Shown piece after piece: positions 36,817 to 45,866 of a stretch of 64,000 bases of DNA. The DNA comes from JANSWP01 sp041941305. GTDB lineage: Bacteria > Bacteroidota > Bacteroidia > Chitinophagales > Saprospiraceae. Position numbers and translations under genes: made by a program. The stretch is taken from assembly GCA_041941305.1 (NCBI GenBank), contig JBGTQJ010000004.1, forward strand, positions 1-64,000, given 5' to 3'. Numbering within the stretch: position 1 is the stretch's first letter; every line of letters begins with the position of its first letter. The notes beneath the pieces were generated by a model. The model ran no database searches and was not told where the DNA came from. It worked only from the letters and a program-made list of their open reading frames with translations.

Positions 36817-38052
36817 TTATTCAACTATCACCATACCTATCGAAATTCCCTCTACAGCCAAGAAATAACAACTAGGTGCGACAGTAGAAACATCTAGAAC
36901 CAACTTATCCCTATCTATTTTACCTGATTGAATCGGCATTCCCAGAAAATTGCACAAATCATAAGTTTTCCCAATCAACTCTTCTGGGACTAAAAAGTTA
37001 ACTATGTGAGTAGCAGGATTAGGAAAAATTTCAACTTCTCTTAACAATGCTTCGTCCAAAACAGCCATCGGTATCTCAGATATTTTGGTAACCCCACTAC
37101 TCGTCGCCACCCACACATTGTCTTGTGAGTCAATCGCCAATCTCCTAACTACAGGACCTACCAAACCGTCATCTACTTCATATTGTACCCAGGACGTTCC
37201 ATCATACATACTTACTCCTCCTTCTGTCACCAAATAATCTACATACACACCAACCCAGACTCGTCCTTTGGAGTCAATTTGAATGTCTTCAATCGGATTT
37301 AGTTCGTCAGGAGGAGGTAAGGTGAAAATAAATTCATGGTTGAAGGCAAATTGATCTGCATTGTCCAAAACAGAAACTCCGTCTGATGTGCCGACCCACT
37401 TATAGTTATTTTCATCAATGGCAATCGAGCGGATTTTATCGCTCAGCAAGCCCTCATCTTCTGTGATTTCTGTAAAAGTATTTCCATCAAACTTCAAAAC
37501 TCCGCCCAAGCCGGTTCCCAGCCATTTATTTCCTGCTGCATCAAATGTAACAAAACTGGTTCCCCCAAAAGGCAAGCCATCCGCCATGGTATAGGACATC
37601 CAATTGGTACCATCAAAAACTGAGATCCCGTCATTATTAGCAAACCAAATATTGCCATCTCCATCCTGATTGATGTATTTGATGCGGCTGTCTGCTAAAC
37701 CATCATCCTCTGTATATGTTGTCCAATCTATACCATCGAACTTGCTAACTCCAAAATCTGTACCTACCCATAAGTTGCCATCGGTATCGACTTCAATTGC
37801 CAAAATGGTATTGTGTACCAAATCCGGGTGAGTGTTGACATCCATATTGGTCCAGGTGTTTCCATCAAATTTGGAAATGCCTTCCTGGGTCCCAAACCAA
37901 AGGTTGTCATCGCCGTCCACGACCAGGCAGTTGACACTATTGTTGATGAGACCCTCGGTTGTGGTATAGTTGGTAAAAGTTTGAGCGTATGAGTAAAAGC
38001 TGGCAAATAAGCAACCAATGAGTATTAGTGTTTTTGTATTTTTTGTAATCAT
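36817..38052 (-). CDS. Propeller-repeat (Reg_prop) protein with T9SS tail
   Basis: After a signal peptide (residues 1-23) come about eight copies of a ~40-residue repeat (D-x-x-x-N-x-W-F/V-G-T-x-x-G-V-S-x-F-D-G), the two-component regulator propeller, which folds into a beta-propeller. No kinase or DNA-binding part is present, so it is a stand-alone secreted propeller, not a sensor kinase. The C-terminus (EIFPNPATHIVNF to the end) is a T9SS type A sorting domain. It is the last of the minus-strand T9SS cargo group, 65 nt from the CotH gene. Confidence 0.85.
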   Translation of the reverse strand: MITKNTKTLILIGCLFASFYSYAQTFTNYTTTEGLINNSVNCLVVDGDDNLWFGTQEGISKFDGNTWTNMDVNTHPDLVHNTILAIEVDTDGNLWVGTDFGVSKFDGIDWTTYTEDDGLADSRIKYINQDGDGNIWFANNDGISVFDGTNWMSYTMADGLPFGGTSFVTFDAAGNKWLGTGLGGVLKFDGNTFTEITEDEGLLSDKIRSIAIDENNYKWVGTSDGVSVLDNADQFAFNHEFIFTLPPPDELNPIEDIQIDSKGRVWVGVYVDYLVTEGGVSMYDGTSWVQYEVDDGLVGPVVRRLAIDSQDNVWVATSSGVTKISEIPMAVLDEALLREVEIFPNPATHIVNFLVPEELIGKTYDLCNFLGMPIQSGKIDRDKLVLDVSTVAPSCYFLAVEGISIGMVIVE

Positions 38053-38117
38053 TTTTTCGTATTTGAATAGAGTTTATCTCATAAAACTATTTTGACATAA
38101 ACTCTAATAGAAAGAAA

Positions 38118-40391
38118 TCAATTCAATAAAATTAATTTCTTCGTTACAATAAAATCATCATTTAGGAGGCTGATGTAATAAACACCATTAGACAATTCAG
38201 CAATATTTAAATGTAGGAAATCAGTTTTGACATCAACAGTTGCTCTTTTCAGCAATTGCCCATTGAGGGTTCTAATTTCCAAAAGCCCTTCAAGACCGTT
38301 TTCTACTTCTACAAAAACTTGTTCACTCGCAGGGTTTGGAAAGATTTTAAAACTGGTGTTTAAAAACGCCTCTTCCACACTTGTAGGCATATTTATGGCA
38401 TTTGGAGTGGGAAACAGTTCTTGAAATGGACCCGTCCCATTGGGATAACGTCCGGTGGCAACATCCGTAGTTTGTGCTCCAAAGATTACGGAATCAATAA
38501 CTTCCCCATCTTCATATGCCAAATGGATGGTTTCCCCATCAGCAGATAATTTAAAATTGGCATGTAGATCTCCCTGGCTGCCATCCTCATCTGCCCAAAT
38601 GATCAAATAGCCATCAGCCGGGATGATGACATCGGGCAATGCCCATTTGTCTAAATTGTCAGGATTGTCGGAGAGATATAATCCCGCAGTAGAAATATCA
38701 AAATCTGTGGTATTGTACAACTCTATCCAATCGTCGTATTCCCCTTCTTCATCGGCATAAGTAGCATCATTGGAAGCCATGAATTCATTGATGACTATGT
38801 CTCCTACATTGATGTCTGATAAAATGGTATGGTGCTCAAAAGCAGCTTTTTCTGGTGAAAATCGTCCTGCTTGATCATTCTCAGCATAAATGTAATATTG
38901 AATGCTATTGCCAAGGTCTGTCAATTGAATGCCGTAGATTCCGTCTCCAGCATTACCATCGTTTTGAGAGCCATCATCCAGCATATTGACCTTTTGGAAT
39001 AAACCATTGCCGCCAAAACGGTATGCGAGGGTTACTTCAGAAGCATTCTCAATCATTGCTGTGATCCAAATATTTTCTCCTATTGAAATGTCTTGCGGCG
39101 TATAATTGAGATTGCTGATAGTTGGTGCATTTTGAAAGCCTGGGTAATCATTGAGATAAGTCCCTCTTGCATCCATCAATTCAGCAATTCCGGGATAATC
39201 AATTAAGTCTGAAACAGTACTGGTTAAATTATTTTGGAAGTCATCATAACCATAAAATTTATTTTCATCTGCAAAAACAGCCTCATCAATCAAATCTTGC
39301 AAATACTGCCCCCTGGTTAAGTAATTCTGGTTGGAAAAATTTTCTTCCAATATGGTGCGCATATGTGCGAGGAACATTCTTCGGTAAGTATCATTTTCAA
39401 ATAAATTTCGCATTAGGGGTCTTGGCGATACGGAAACGCTCGAATGATGCAATAATGGGTCAATTGTTTTTGCCTGGTCAATCGAAAAGCCATCCCAATG
39501 TTCTGAGGCATCTGAAAAACGATAACTCGCAAAAGACATGTTTAAATCCCAAATGATTGGATTGAAACGACCATTGTCATCTTTGTACAAATAATAATTC
39601 TGAGCATAGCCAATGTAGCTGTCGAAGTTGACCAAAACGTAATTGAAAGCATGCATCCAAAGTGTTCTATCCACATTTAATATACTTTCGATGTTATCAG
39701 GTTGCTCATTGAGTATATCTATTAATTGATACAAATCTGCCCAACCATAATCAGAACGCATATCGTAATAAGGCGCATAGTCTGTAGAGTCTGTACCATG
39801 ACTATTGTTCAGGTTTGAATTTTCTCCATCCAAATCCAAGGATTCAGGATTGCATTTGAAAAAAGAGTTTTGATTTGAGCCATATAGCTTTCTTAAGAAA
39901 GCTTTGTTGATGGCTTCTACGTTGGTATACAATCCCCAAAGTGTATCATTGATAAAAACATTCGCAAAATTAGACCTTGGAGCAGGCATGTATTTTCTGG
40001 CGATTTCATACGAGAGGACTTCTCTGATAAAAGAAGGATCCTGTATGACATTGCTCAATTTGATTTTATCGATCCCATCATACTGTTGATCGTTATTGAC
40101 ATAATCCAGCTTTATGTTGAAAGGGTTCTTCTTTCTGTCCGTACTTACGGAGCTGAATCCTTTGTAGCGAATACCAATACTATCTAATTGAGTACCATTT
40201 ATGTTGATGGAAGCTAGCAACCGTTCCTTTTGCCCATCTATATATAAGCTATCGAGGATGTGGTCCCAATTCTCTTGTTCGAAATAGATTCTGATTTCCT
40301 GAATCGTATCTATGTTGTAGAAATCATTTTGGGTAGCCAGTTGATTTTGGAAGCTTGTAAAAACTATAAGTAGTAGAAATATTTTCTTCAT
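38118..40391 (-). CDS. CotH-kinase-family protein with lamin-tail domain and T9SS tail
   Basis: Signal peptide (1-19), then a CotH domain (about 25-420) with the typical IRYKGFSS, KNPFNIKLDY, LWGLYTNVE and WDLNMSF segments. A lamin-tail (LTD) domain lies at about 533-650 (INEFMASN, DDWIELYN, WALPD, GYLIIWAD), and a T9SS sorting domain at about 680-757 (KIFPNPASEQVFVEV). CotH proteins include spore-coat protein kinases; in Bacteroidota the secreted versions have unknown targets. It probably sits on the cell surface. A perfect long inverted repeat lies just upstream of its start. Confidence 0.9.
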   Translation of the reverse strand: MKKIFLLLIVFTSFQNQLATQNDFYNIDTIQEIRIYFEQENWDHILDSLYIDGQKERLLASININGTQLDSIGIRYKGFSSVSTDRKKNPFNIKLDYVNNDQQYDGIDKIKLSNVIQDPSFIREVLSYEIARKYMPAPRSNFANVFINDTLWGLYTNVEAINKAFLRKLYGSNQNSFFKCNPESLDLDGENSNLNNSHGTDSTDYAPYYDMRSDYGWADLYQLIDILNEQPDNIESILNVDRTLWMHAFNYVLVNFDSYIGYAQNYYLYKDDNGRFNPIIWDLNMSFASYRFSDASEHWDGFSIDQAKTIDPLLHHSSVSVSPRPLMRNLFENDTYRRMFLAHMRTILEENFSNQNYLTRGQYLQDLIDEAVFADENKFYGYDDFQNNLTSTVSDLIDYPGIAELMDARGTYLNDYPGFQNAPTISNLNYTPQDISIGENIWITAMIENASEVTLAYRFGGNGLFQKVNMLDDGSQNDGNAGDGIYGIQLTDLGNSIQYYIYAENDQAGRFSPEKAAFEHHTILSDINVGDIVINEFMASNDATYADEEGEYDDWIELYNTTDFDISTAGLYLSDNPDNLDKWALPDVIIPADGYLIIWADEDGSQGDLHANFKLSADGETIHLAYEDGEVIDSVIFGAQTTDVATGRYPNGTGPFQELFPTPNAINMPTSVEEAFLNTSFKIFPNPASEQVFVEVENGLEGLLEIRTLNGQLLKRATVDVKTDFLHLNIAELSNGVYYISLLNDDFIVTKKLILLN

Positions 40392-40410
40392 CGGCTAGTA
40401 AGTCATGTAG

Positions 40411-40481
40411 CCGCCCAATTTATTGGGCAGGCTGTAAAGACAAATCATATTCTTGTCCAACCTGCCCAATAAATTGGGCGG
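40411..40481. repeat. 20-bp perfect inverted repeat upstream of the CotH gene
   Basis: Arms 40411-40430 and 40462-40481 are perfectly complementary over 20 bp, with a 31-nt loop. Each arm is itself nearly palindromic (gcccaatttattgggc core), so two small hairpins or one large one can form. It fills the 97-nt gap between the CotH start and the arylsulfotransferase stop. It may end transcription of the arylsulfotransferase, or be a dispersed element. Confidence 0.65.
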
Positions 40482-40488
40482 TTAAGAA

Positions 40489-42021
40489 TCATTTGATAAC
40501 AGAAATTTTCTTAGTAACAACTTGAGTATTTTCCAAATGAATGGAAACATAATAGATACCGGAAACTTGCTCAGACAAATCAATTTTAGAATAGTCAGAA
40601 ATGCGATGGACTACTTTTCCGAAAATGTCATAAACGACAATTTCAGAAGTGGTGTCCGGAAGCCCTTCAATATTGAAAATACCGGATGATGGATTCGGAG
40701 ACAAAACAATACTTTCTGCCACAACTTCATCTGCAGATACCAAATTACAGAGATTCTCTATATGACCTCCCTCAACCAATGCTTTGATTCCAGGGTGATC
40801 GCAGGTATATCGGAATGCTTTTGCAGGACCATCATTGTATTGCCAGACCAGATTATCTAAGGAATCGACTTCATACATGTATTCTCCAGAGAGGTTGACG
40901 AAAGTATTGCCATTGGGTAACCTATCGGCTGCGGATTGCCCCCATGCAAAATCCAGACAAGTATGCCGCCATTCGTAATTGGCTGGTTCATAAGCTTGAC
41001 CAGGGGTTTTGTCATAATTGTAGCCATCTGCTGCCAGAGGAGGATTGATTGCATCTACAGTGGAGCTAAAACCAACACCTCCTTCATTATTGAAAATTTG
41101 GATAAAGCCACTGTTGGGTCTGCCATCATTGGTAATCCATCGTGAATCGTGAACAGCAGCAGGTATAGTTTGTGCTCCGGGGGTATCGTAATTGGAAGGC
41201 TTTCCCCAGCGATACAGGAAATCACCACCTTTGCCAGTATTTCCTCCGGAATGAGAAGCTGCTTCTGCGGTGGTCGTGCTATGGTCGATGATGAAAATTT
41301 CATTCAAAAAACGAGAGCTTAGGACAATTTGATCCAATTCAGCATTGTAATCAATCCCATTGAAATGAAACCAGTCGCCTCCACCTCCCGGTCCACCAAA
41401 TCCACCAGAAGTTGGTACATTAATATCTAATAATTCCGGGTGATCTGCAATCACCCCATAATTCATTTTTGAAGTATCCACATCCTGGATCAAATGATCC
41501 CAAATATGCCATTCCCACACAATGCCACCACTTGCACCGTCTTGTGCTACTTCAATGACATGGGTTGCATATCTAAAAGGATTGGAGCCGGTGTATCCTC
41601 TTTCCTGGAGTTCTGCCAGGGTTTTTCTTTCCCAGGCTATCATCAACACATGACCATTAGGCATTAAGGCAATATCGTGATGAGCCACGTGATCAGGACC
41701 AGAGTAAATAAATTCCCAGACGACATTTCCTTCGGGATCAATTTCCTGAATCATGCCGCCAACCGCAGGACCATCAATCAGATTTCCGTTATAATTGCCA
41801 CCTCTTACTATATTTCCATCGGCTTTTAAAAGGACCGTATAATTGCAAGGGACATTATTGGACCAGGTATGAGCAATGTCGCCATTTTTATCAATCAAAT
41901 AGGTAGTTTGAGAATTAAGTCGGTTATAAAGAGCATAACCATCAAATTCTTGGCTGAAAACCATTTGAACAAAGAGCATAACTATTGTCAACAAACAAAA
42001 TAGGTGTCTATATTTTTTCAT
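40489..42021 (-). CDS. Arylsulfotransferase-family (aryl-sulfate sulfotransferase) protein with T9SS tail
   Basis: Signal peptide (MKKYRHLFCLLTIVMLFVQMVFSQ), then the bacterial ASST-type propeller: DGYALYNRLNSQTTYLIDKNG, VLLKADGNIVRGG, VVWEFIYSGPDHVAHHDIALMPNGHVLMIAWERKT (in parts, residues 25-145), WEWHIWDHL and HHDI. Conserved His residues match the sulfotransferase active-site region. The tail from about residue 435 (LSPNPSSGIFNIEGLP) is a T9SS sorting domain. It probably transfers sulfate between phenolic compounds outside the cell, but the acceptor is unknown. A shrunken second copy lies 124 nt upstream. Confidence 0.85.
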   Translation of the reverse strand: MKKYRHLFCLLTIVMLFVQMVFSQEFDGYALYNRLNSQTTYLIDKNGDIAHTWSNNVPCNYTVLLKADGNIVRGGNYNGNLIDGPAVGGMIQEIDPEGNVVWEFIYSGPDHVAHHDIALMPNGHVLMIAWERKTLAELQERGYTGSNPFRYATHVIEVAQDGASGGIVWEWHIWDHLIQDVDTSKMNYGVIADHPELLDINVPTSGGFGGPGGGGDWFHFNGIDYNAELDQIVLSSRFLNEIFIIDHSTTTAEAASHSGGNTGKGGDFLYRWGKPSNYDTPGAQTIPAAVHDSRWITNDGRPNSGFIQIFNNEGGVGFSSTVDAINPPLAADGYNYDKTPGQAYEPANYEWRHTCLDFAWGQSAADRLPNGNTFVNLSGEYMYEVDSLDNLVWQYNDGPAKAFRYTCDHPGIKALVEGGHIENLCNLVSADEVVAESIVLSPNPSSGIFNIEGLPDTTSEIVVYDIFGKVVHRISDYSKIDLSEQVSGIYYVSIHLENTQVVTKKISVIK

Positions 42022-42145
42022 AAGAAATTTTTGTGTGTTTACTGTTTTATATTGTCGCTAAATGAATGCTCGAAGGTATGTTCTATTTGGTAGATATTTT
42101 TATAAAAGGGTTGCCTGAAACGAAAGGTATTATACGAAATAGGGA

Positions 42146-42394
42146 TTATTTAATCAAAGAAACTTTTTTTGTCACAATCTGAGCACTTCTCATTTGGATA
42201 GAAACATAGTAAATGATTTGATTGGCATTATAAACCCCTCCACGCACTATATTTCCATCGTCCTTTAAAAGGACCGTATAATTGCAATTGACATTATTAG
42301 ACCAGGTATGAGCAATTTCAGCGTTTTTATCAATGAGGTAAGTTGTTGGTGAATTAGTCCGGTTATATAAGACATATCCATCAAATTCCTGAGC
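42146..42394 (-). pseudogene. Collapsed copy of the arylsulfotransferase gene (head joined to tail)
   Basis: The frame reads AQEFDGYVLYNRTNSPTTYL and onward, matching residues about 24-75 of the neighbouring arylsulfotransferase. It then jumps at NANQI directly to YYVSIQMRSAQIVTKK, matching the last ~20 residues of its T9SS tail. About 430 internal codons are missing but the frame is kept. The open frame extends upstream to 42550, but that part runs through two hairpins and is not homologous. It is most likely a tandem-duplicate remnant after an internal deletion; no signal peptide remains. Confidence 0.75.
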
Positions 42395-42402
42395 AAAAAA
42401 AA

Positions 42403-42430
42403 CCCTGTCAAAATTGTTCTCTTGACAGGG
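42403..42430 (-). terminator. Minus-strand intrinsic terminator just before the collapsed copy
   Basis: A perfect 9-bp stem (42403-42411 with 42422-42430) is followed, reading the minus strand, by eight T (42395-42402). No minus-strand gene lies upstream of it. Confidence 0.6.
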
Positions 42431-42505
42431 ACAAAACAAAAAACAAACACTATGAACAAACACTAAAATTTTTGGTGCTTTTGGGTAACTTAGGGTGAAA
42501 AAAGT

Positions 42506-42522
42506 CCCCCGTAGCACGGGGG
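42506..42522 (-). terminator. Second minus-strand hairpin with T run
   Basis: A 7-bp GC-rich stem (42506-42512 with 42516-42522) and a 3-nt loop are followed on the minus strand by six T after two bases (42498-42503). The motif ctatgaacaaacact flanks both this and the previous hairpin, so the unit looks duplicated. Confidence 0.5.
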
Positions 42523-42550
42523 CTAAATAAAAAACAAAAACTATGAACAA

Positions 42551-43113
42551 ACACTCACCCTATAATTCTTTGTTGGGTTTAGTTTCGCTTTATTTTTTTC
42601 AAGATTTGTGCCGAAATCTTTGATTCAGCAAGGAAAACACAAAAATAAAATATTTATTAGTATTTTTTTTATGTGATTCAATTAGCGTGCCATCTTTTTG
42701 AGGAAACGGTAGCGTTTATTTATTAAACACAACAAAACAAACAATTATCGTCCTCCAAAATCTTGACTAAACTCGAATATTTGTGACATGGAAAATTAGA
42801 TATAATTAATATATTAATATTGGGTGAAATAAATAATCCCCTAAAAATGAATTGATAACAGATTTGAAAATTTTAATGTCAATTTAAATCGAAAGCACAT
42901 CATTTTATCGTGACAATTCAACACAATAATTGCATTTGGAAATGACCAGAGGTAGCTGTGTCAAAAAAAAATGAAAATTTGTAGTTTTAGGAAAATGATT
43001 ATTTTTTTTGCGGAATATTTACCCTTGGTTTGTTTAGGTTCTAAACCAAGCCTTTATTGTAGTGTTTCTTTTGTTTAGAACTTAATACATTATTTTTAAG
43101 CATAACTTCCTTC
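42551..43113. other. 563-nt AT-rich gap upstream of nadE
   Basis: No coding frame is visible on either strand. It is very AT-rich, with homopolymer T and A runs. A hairpin with 8-bp arms (43024-43031 with 43043-43050) lies 63 nt before the nadE start and could be part of the nadE leader. I see no known riboswitch. Confidence 0.45.
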
Positions 43114-44751
43114 ATGAAAATATCCATAGCTCAACTCAACTTTCATATCGGCAATTTTGAAGGCAATTTGCAAAAAATGCTCCAGGCAGTAGAAACTGCC
43201 AAAAGTCATGGGGCAGATTTGATTTGCTTTTCAGAATTGGCAACCTGTGGGTATCCACCAAGGGATTTTTTAGAATTTGAAGACTTTATTCGGTTGGCAA
43301 ATGATTGTGTACAAAAGTTAGCAGATGCTTCATCTGAAATTGCTATAGTTGTGGGTTCTCCAAGTAAGAATCCTGTTGTGGAGGGAAAAGATTTATACAA
43401 TTCTGCCTTCTTTTTGTATAGTGGGAAGATTAAGCAGGTGCAGCACAAAACGCTTTTACCTACCTATGATATCTTTGATGAATATCGCTATTTTGAGCCT
43501 GCTTCAGAATTTAACGTTGTAGAATTTAAAGGCAAAAAAATTGCACTCACCATTTGTGAAGATATTTGGAATATTGGAAATGAAAATCCATTGTATACCA
43601 TTTGTCCTTTGGATGAATTGATGCCGCAAAATCCTGATTTTATTCTCAATTTATCTGCTTCTCCCTTCTCTTACGATCATGCCGGAAAGCGCATCCACAT
43701 ATTAAAAACAAATATAGAAAGGTATGGATTACCTATGTTTTATGTCAATCACTGTGGAGCCCAAACTGAATTGTTGTTTGATGGAGGCTCGCTGGTGATG
43801 TCCCCTGATGGAAGGGTATTTGATGAATTGCCTTATTTTGAAGAATGTATTCAGACTTATGACCTTGAGGAAGTAGAGAGGGGAGGAAGAACTCGTGAAC
43901 AAAGCAAAGTAAAAATAGCACTTATTCACGATGGCATAGTGATGGGACTTAAAAACTATTTTGAAAAGCTAGGTTTCAAAAGGGCGATTTTGGGACTTTC
44001 CGGAGGAATAGATTCAGCAGTGACATTGGTTTTGGCAGCGAGGGCTTTAGGGGCTGACAATGTCAGGAGTATTTTAATGCCTTCTCATTTTTCTTCAGAT
44101 CATTCGGTAAATGATGCCCGTCAGTTAGCTGAAAATCTAGGGACACAATACGATATCATTTCAATTAAAGACATTTATGATGTTTATATGGAAAAACTGG
44201 AGCCTCATTTTTGGGGCTATGATTTTAATGTGACCGAAGAAAATATTCAAGCCCGTATTCGGGGTATGTTGTTGATGTCTTTTTCCAACAAATTTGGCAA
44301 TATCGTTTTGAATACTTCCAATAAAAGCGAAATGGCAGTAGGGTATGGCACCTTGTACGGGGATCTCTGTGGAGGTTTGTCTGTTATTGGTGATGTGTAT
44401 AAAACCGAGGTTTTTGAACTGGCGAGATACATTAATAAAGATGGCGAAATTATCCCTGAAAATATCATTACGAAGCCCCCTTCTGCTGAATTGCGCCCCG
44501 ATCAAAAAGACTCGGATAGTCTTCCGGAATATGACATTTTGGACAATGTCTTATTTGAGTACATAGAAAATCAATTAGGACCCAAAGAAATTATTCAAAT
44601 GGGCTTTGATGAAAAATTGGTTAAACGAGTCTTGCGATTGGTAAATATAAATGAATTTAAAAGACATCAAACTGCGCCAGTCCTCAGGATTTCACCCAAA
44701 GCTTTTGGAATGGGAAGGCGGATGCCAATAGTCGGTAAATATTTAGCCTAA
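43114..44751 (+). CDS. nadE: Glutamine-dependent NAD+ synthetase
   Basis: Two domains. Residues 1-260 are a nitrilase-type glutaminase with the Glu in FSELATCGYP, Lys in HKTLLPTYD and Cys in ICEDIWN. Residues about 270-545 are the NAD synthetase with P-loop LGLSGGIDSAV (about 292). It makes NAD from deamido-NAD using ammonia channelled from glutamine, in the cytoplasm. Its length fits the family. It is followed after 31 nt by lpxD, which has its own promoter box. Confidence 0.96.
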   Translation: MKISIAQLNFHIGNFEGNLQKMLQAVETAKSHGADLICFSELATCGYPPRDFLEFEDFIRLANDCVQKLADASSEIAIVVGSPSKNPVVEGKDLYNSAFFLYSGKIKQVQHKTLLPTYDIFDEYRYFEPASEFNVVEFKGKKIALTICEDIWNIGNENPLYTICPLDELMPQNPDFILNLSASPFSYDHAGKRIHILKTNIERYGLPMFYVNHCGAQTELLFDGGSLVMSPDGRVFDELPYFEECIQTYDLEEVERGGRTREQSKVKIALIHDGIVMGLKNYFEKLGFKRAILGLSGGIDSAVTLVLAARALGADNVRSILMPSHFSSDHSVNDARQLAENLGTQYDIISIKDIYDVYMEKLEPHFWGYDFNVTEENIQARIRGMLLMSFSNKFGNIVLNTSNKSEMAVGYGTLYGDLCGGLSVIGDVYKTEVFELARYINKDGEIIPENIITKPPSAELRPDQKDSDSLPEYDILDNVLFEYIENQLGPKEIIQMGFDEKLVKRVLRLVNINEFKRHQTAPVLRISPKAFGMGRRMPIVGKYLA

Positions 44752-44769
44752 AACCCTATTAGTTTTTCC

Positions 44770-44777
44770 TACCTTTG
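44770..44777 (+). promoter_or_regulatory. -7 box for lpxD
   Basis: TACCTTTG is an exact TANNTTTG match and ends 5 nt before the lpxD ATG, which implies a near-leaderless transcript like that of mfd. No clear -33 TTTG is seen. Confidence 0.45.
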
Positions 44778-44782
44778 CCGCC

Positions 44783-45817
44783 ATGCAAATAGCCGCTAAA
44801 GAAATAGCTCAAATGCTAGATGGTTCACTAGAGGGAGATCCGGAAGTATTAATTTCTCGTCCAGGTAAGATCGAGGAAGGAGGAGTGGGAACAATTACAT
44901 TTCTGGCCAATCCAAAATATGAACCTTTTGTCTATTCTAAAAAGGCTTCAGTTATACTAGTCAATAAAGATTTTCAACCAAATCAGGAAATTCTTGCAGA
45001 TGCGATTATACGGGTGAACGACGTTTATTCTGCTGTTGCTCAATTACTTGAAAAGTTTGGAAAAGAATTTCAGCCAAATGGGGCTATTTCTGATAAGGCT
45101 TCGGTACATGCTTCTGTAAAATTACCAGAAAATGTTTTCGTAGGTAACTTTTCTGTTATTGAGAAAGGAGCTAAAATTGGGCAGAATGTTTATATCCACT
45201 CTCAAGTATTCATAGGAGAAAATGTTGAAATTGGAGAAGGCACTATTTTATTTCCTGGTGTACGGATAATGCATGATTGCAAAATTGGTTCTAGCTGCGT
45301 CCTGCACCCAAATGTCATTGTAGGAAGTGATGGATTTGGTTTTGCCCCACAAGAAGATGGTACCTATAAAAAGATTCCTCAAATCGGGAATGTGGTGATA
45401 GAATCTGATGTAGAAATTGGTGCAAATACAACCATCGACCGTGCTACTATGGGCTCCACGTTTATCCGAAAAGGAGTCAAAATCGATAACCTGGTGATGA
45501 TAGCCCACAATGTAGAAATCCAGGAAAATACAGTGATCGCGGCACAAGCAGGATTTGCGGGCAGTTCTAAAATTGGGAAAAATTGTCAAATTGGTGGTCA
45601 AGCAGGATTTGTGGGGCATATCAAAATTGCAGATGGCACGAGAGTTCAGGCACAAAGTGGCGTGGCTTCCGAAATTAAAGAAGAAGGATCGGCTGTTTAT
45701 GGTTCGCCTGCATTGCCTTATAGTGATTATTTAAGGGCCTATGCCATTTTCAAAAATTTGCCAGCATTATATCGAAGAATCAATGATTTGGAAAAAGAAA
45801 TTAAAAATAAAAGGTAA
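44783..45817 (+). CDS. lpxD: UDP-3-O-(3-hydroxyacyl)glucosamine N-acyltransferase
   Basis: It has the N-terminal uridine-binding domain (1-100), then a left-handed beta-helix of hexapeptide repeats (about 105-300), with GSDGFGFAPQ and the catalytic-His segment IAHNVEI (about 237-243), and a C-terminal helix. It adds the second acyl chain in lipid A synthesis on the cytoplasmic side. It heads an lpxD-lpxC/fabZ-lpxA series with normal Bacteroidota order. Confidence 0.96.
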   Translation: MQIAAKEIAQMLDGSLEGDPEVLISRPGKIEEGGVGTITFLANPKYEPFVYSKKASVILVNKDFQPNQEILADAIIRVNDVYSAVAQLLEKFGKEFQPNGAISDKASVHASVKLPENVFVGNFSVIEKGAKIGQNVYIHSQVFIGENVEIGEGTILFPGVRIMHDCKIGSSCVLHPNVIVGSDGFGFAPQEDGTYKKIPQIGNVVIESDVEIGANTTIDRATMGSTFIRKGVKIDNLVMIAHNVEIQENTVIAAQAGFAGSSKIGKNCQIGGQAGFVGHIKIADGTRVQAQSGVASEIKEEGSAVYGSPALPYSDYLRAYAIFKNLPALYRRINDLEKEIKNKR

Positions 45818-45836
45818 TAGAGGATTTCAATAAACC

Positions 45837-45844
45837 TATCTTTG
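45837..45844 (+). promoter_or_regulatory. -7 box for lpxC-fabZ
   Basis: TATCTTTG matches TANNTTTG exactly and lies 22 nt before the ATG at 45867. The -33 element is not clear. Confidence 0.45.
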
Positions 45845-45866
45845 CATAATAAATACACTTGCCTTT

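Noticed and set aside
36761..36868. A 35-codon plus-strand frame (MAHYKKRIEKFG...) after the lipoprotein, running into the propeller gene.
   Set aside because: It has a protein-like look over about 40 codons but no ribosome-binding site, and a third of it is antisense to a clear gene. I could not support it as real.
42265..42459. A 64-codon minus-strand frame overlapping the arylsulfotransferase remnant.
   Set aside because: It runs through a terminator hairpin in a frame unrelated to the homologous part.
42551..43113. Riboswitch upstream of nadE.
   Set aside because: The 8-bp hairpin at 43024-43050 is a single element, and I see no conserved core of any known NAD-related riboswitch.
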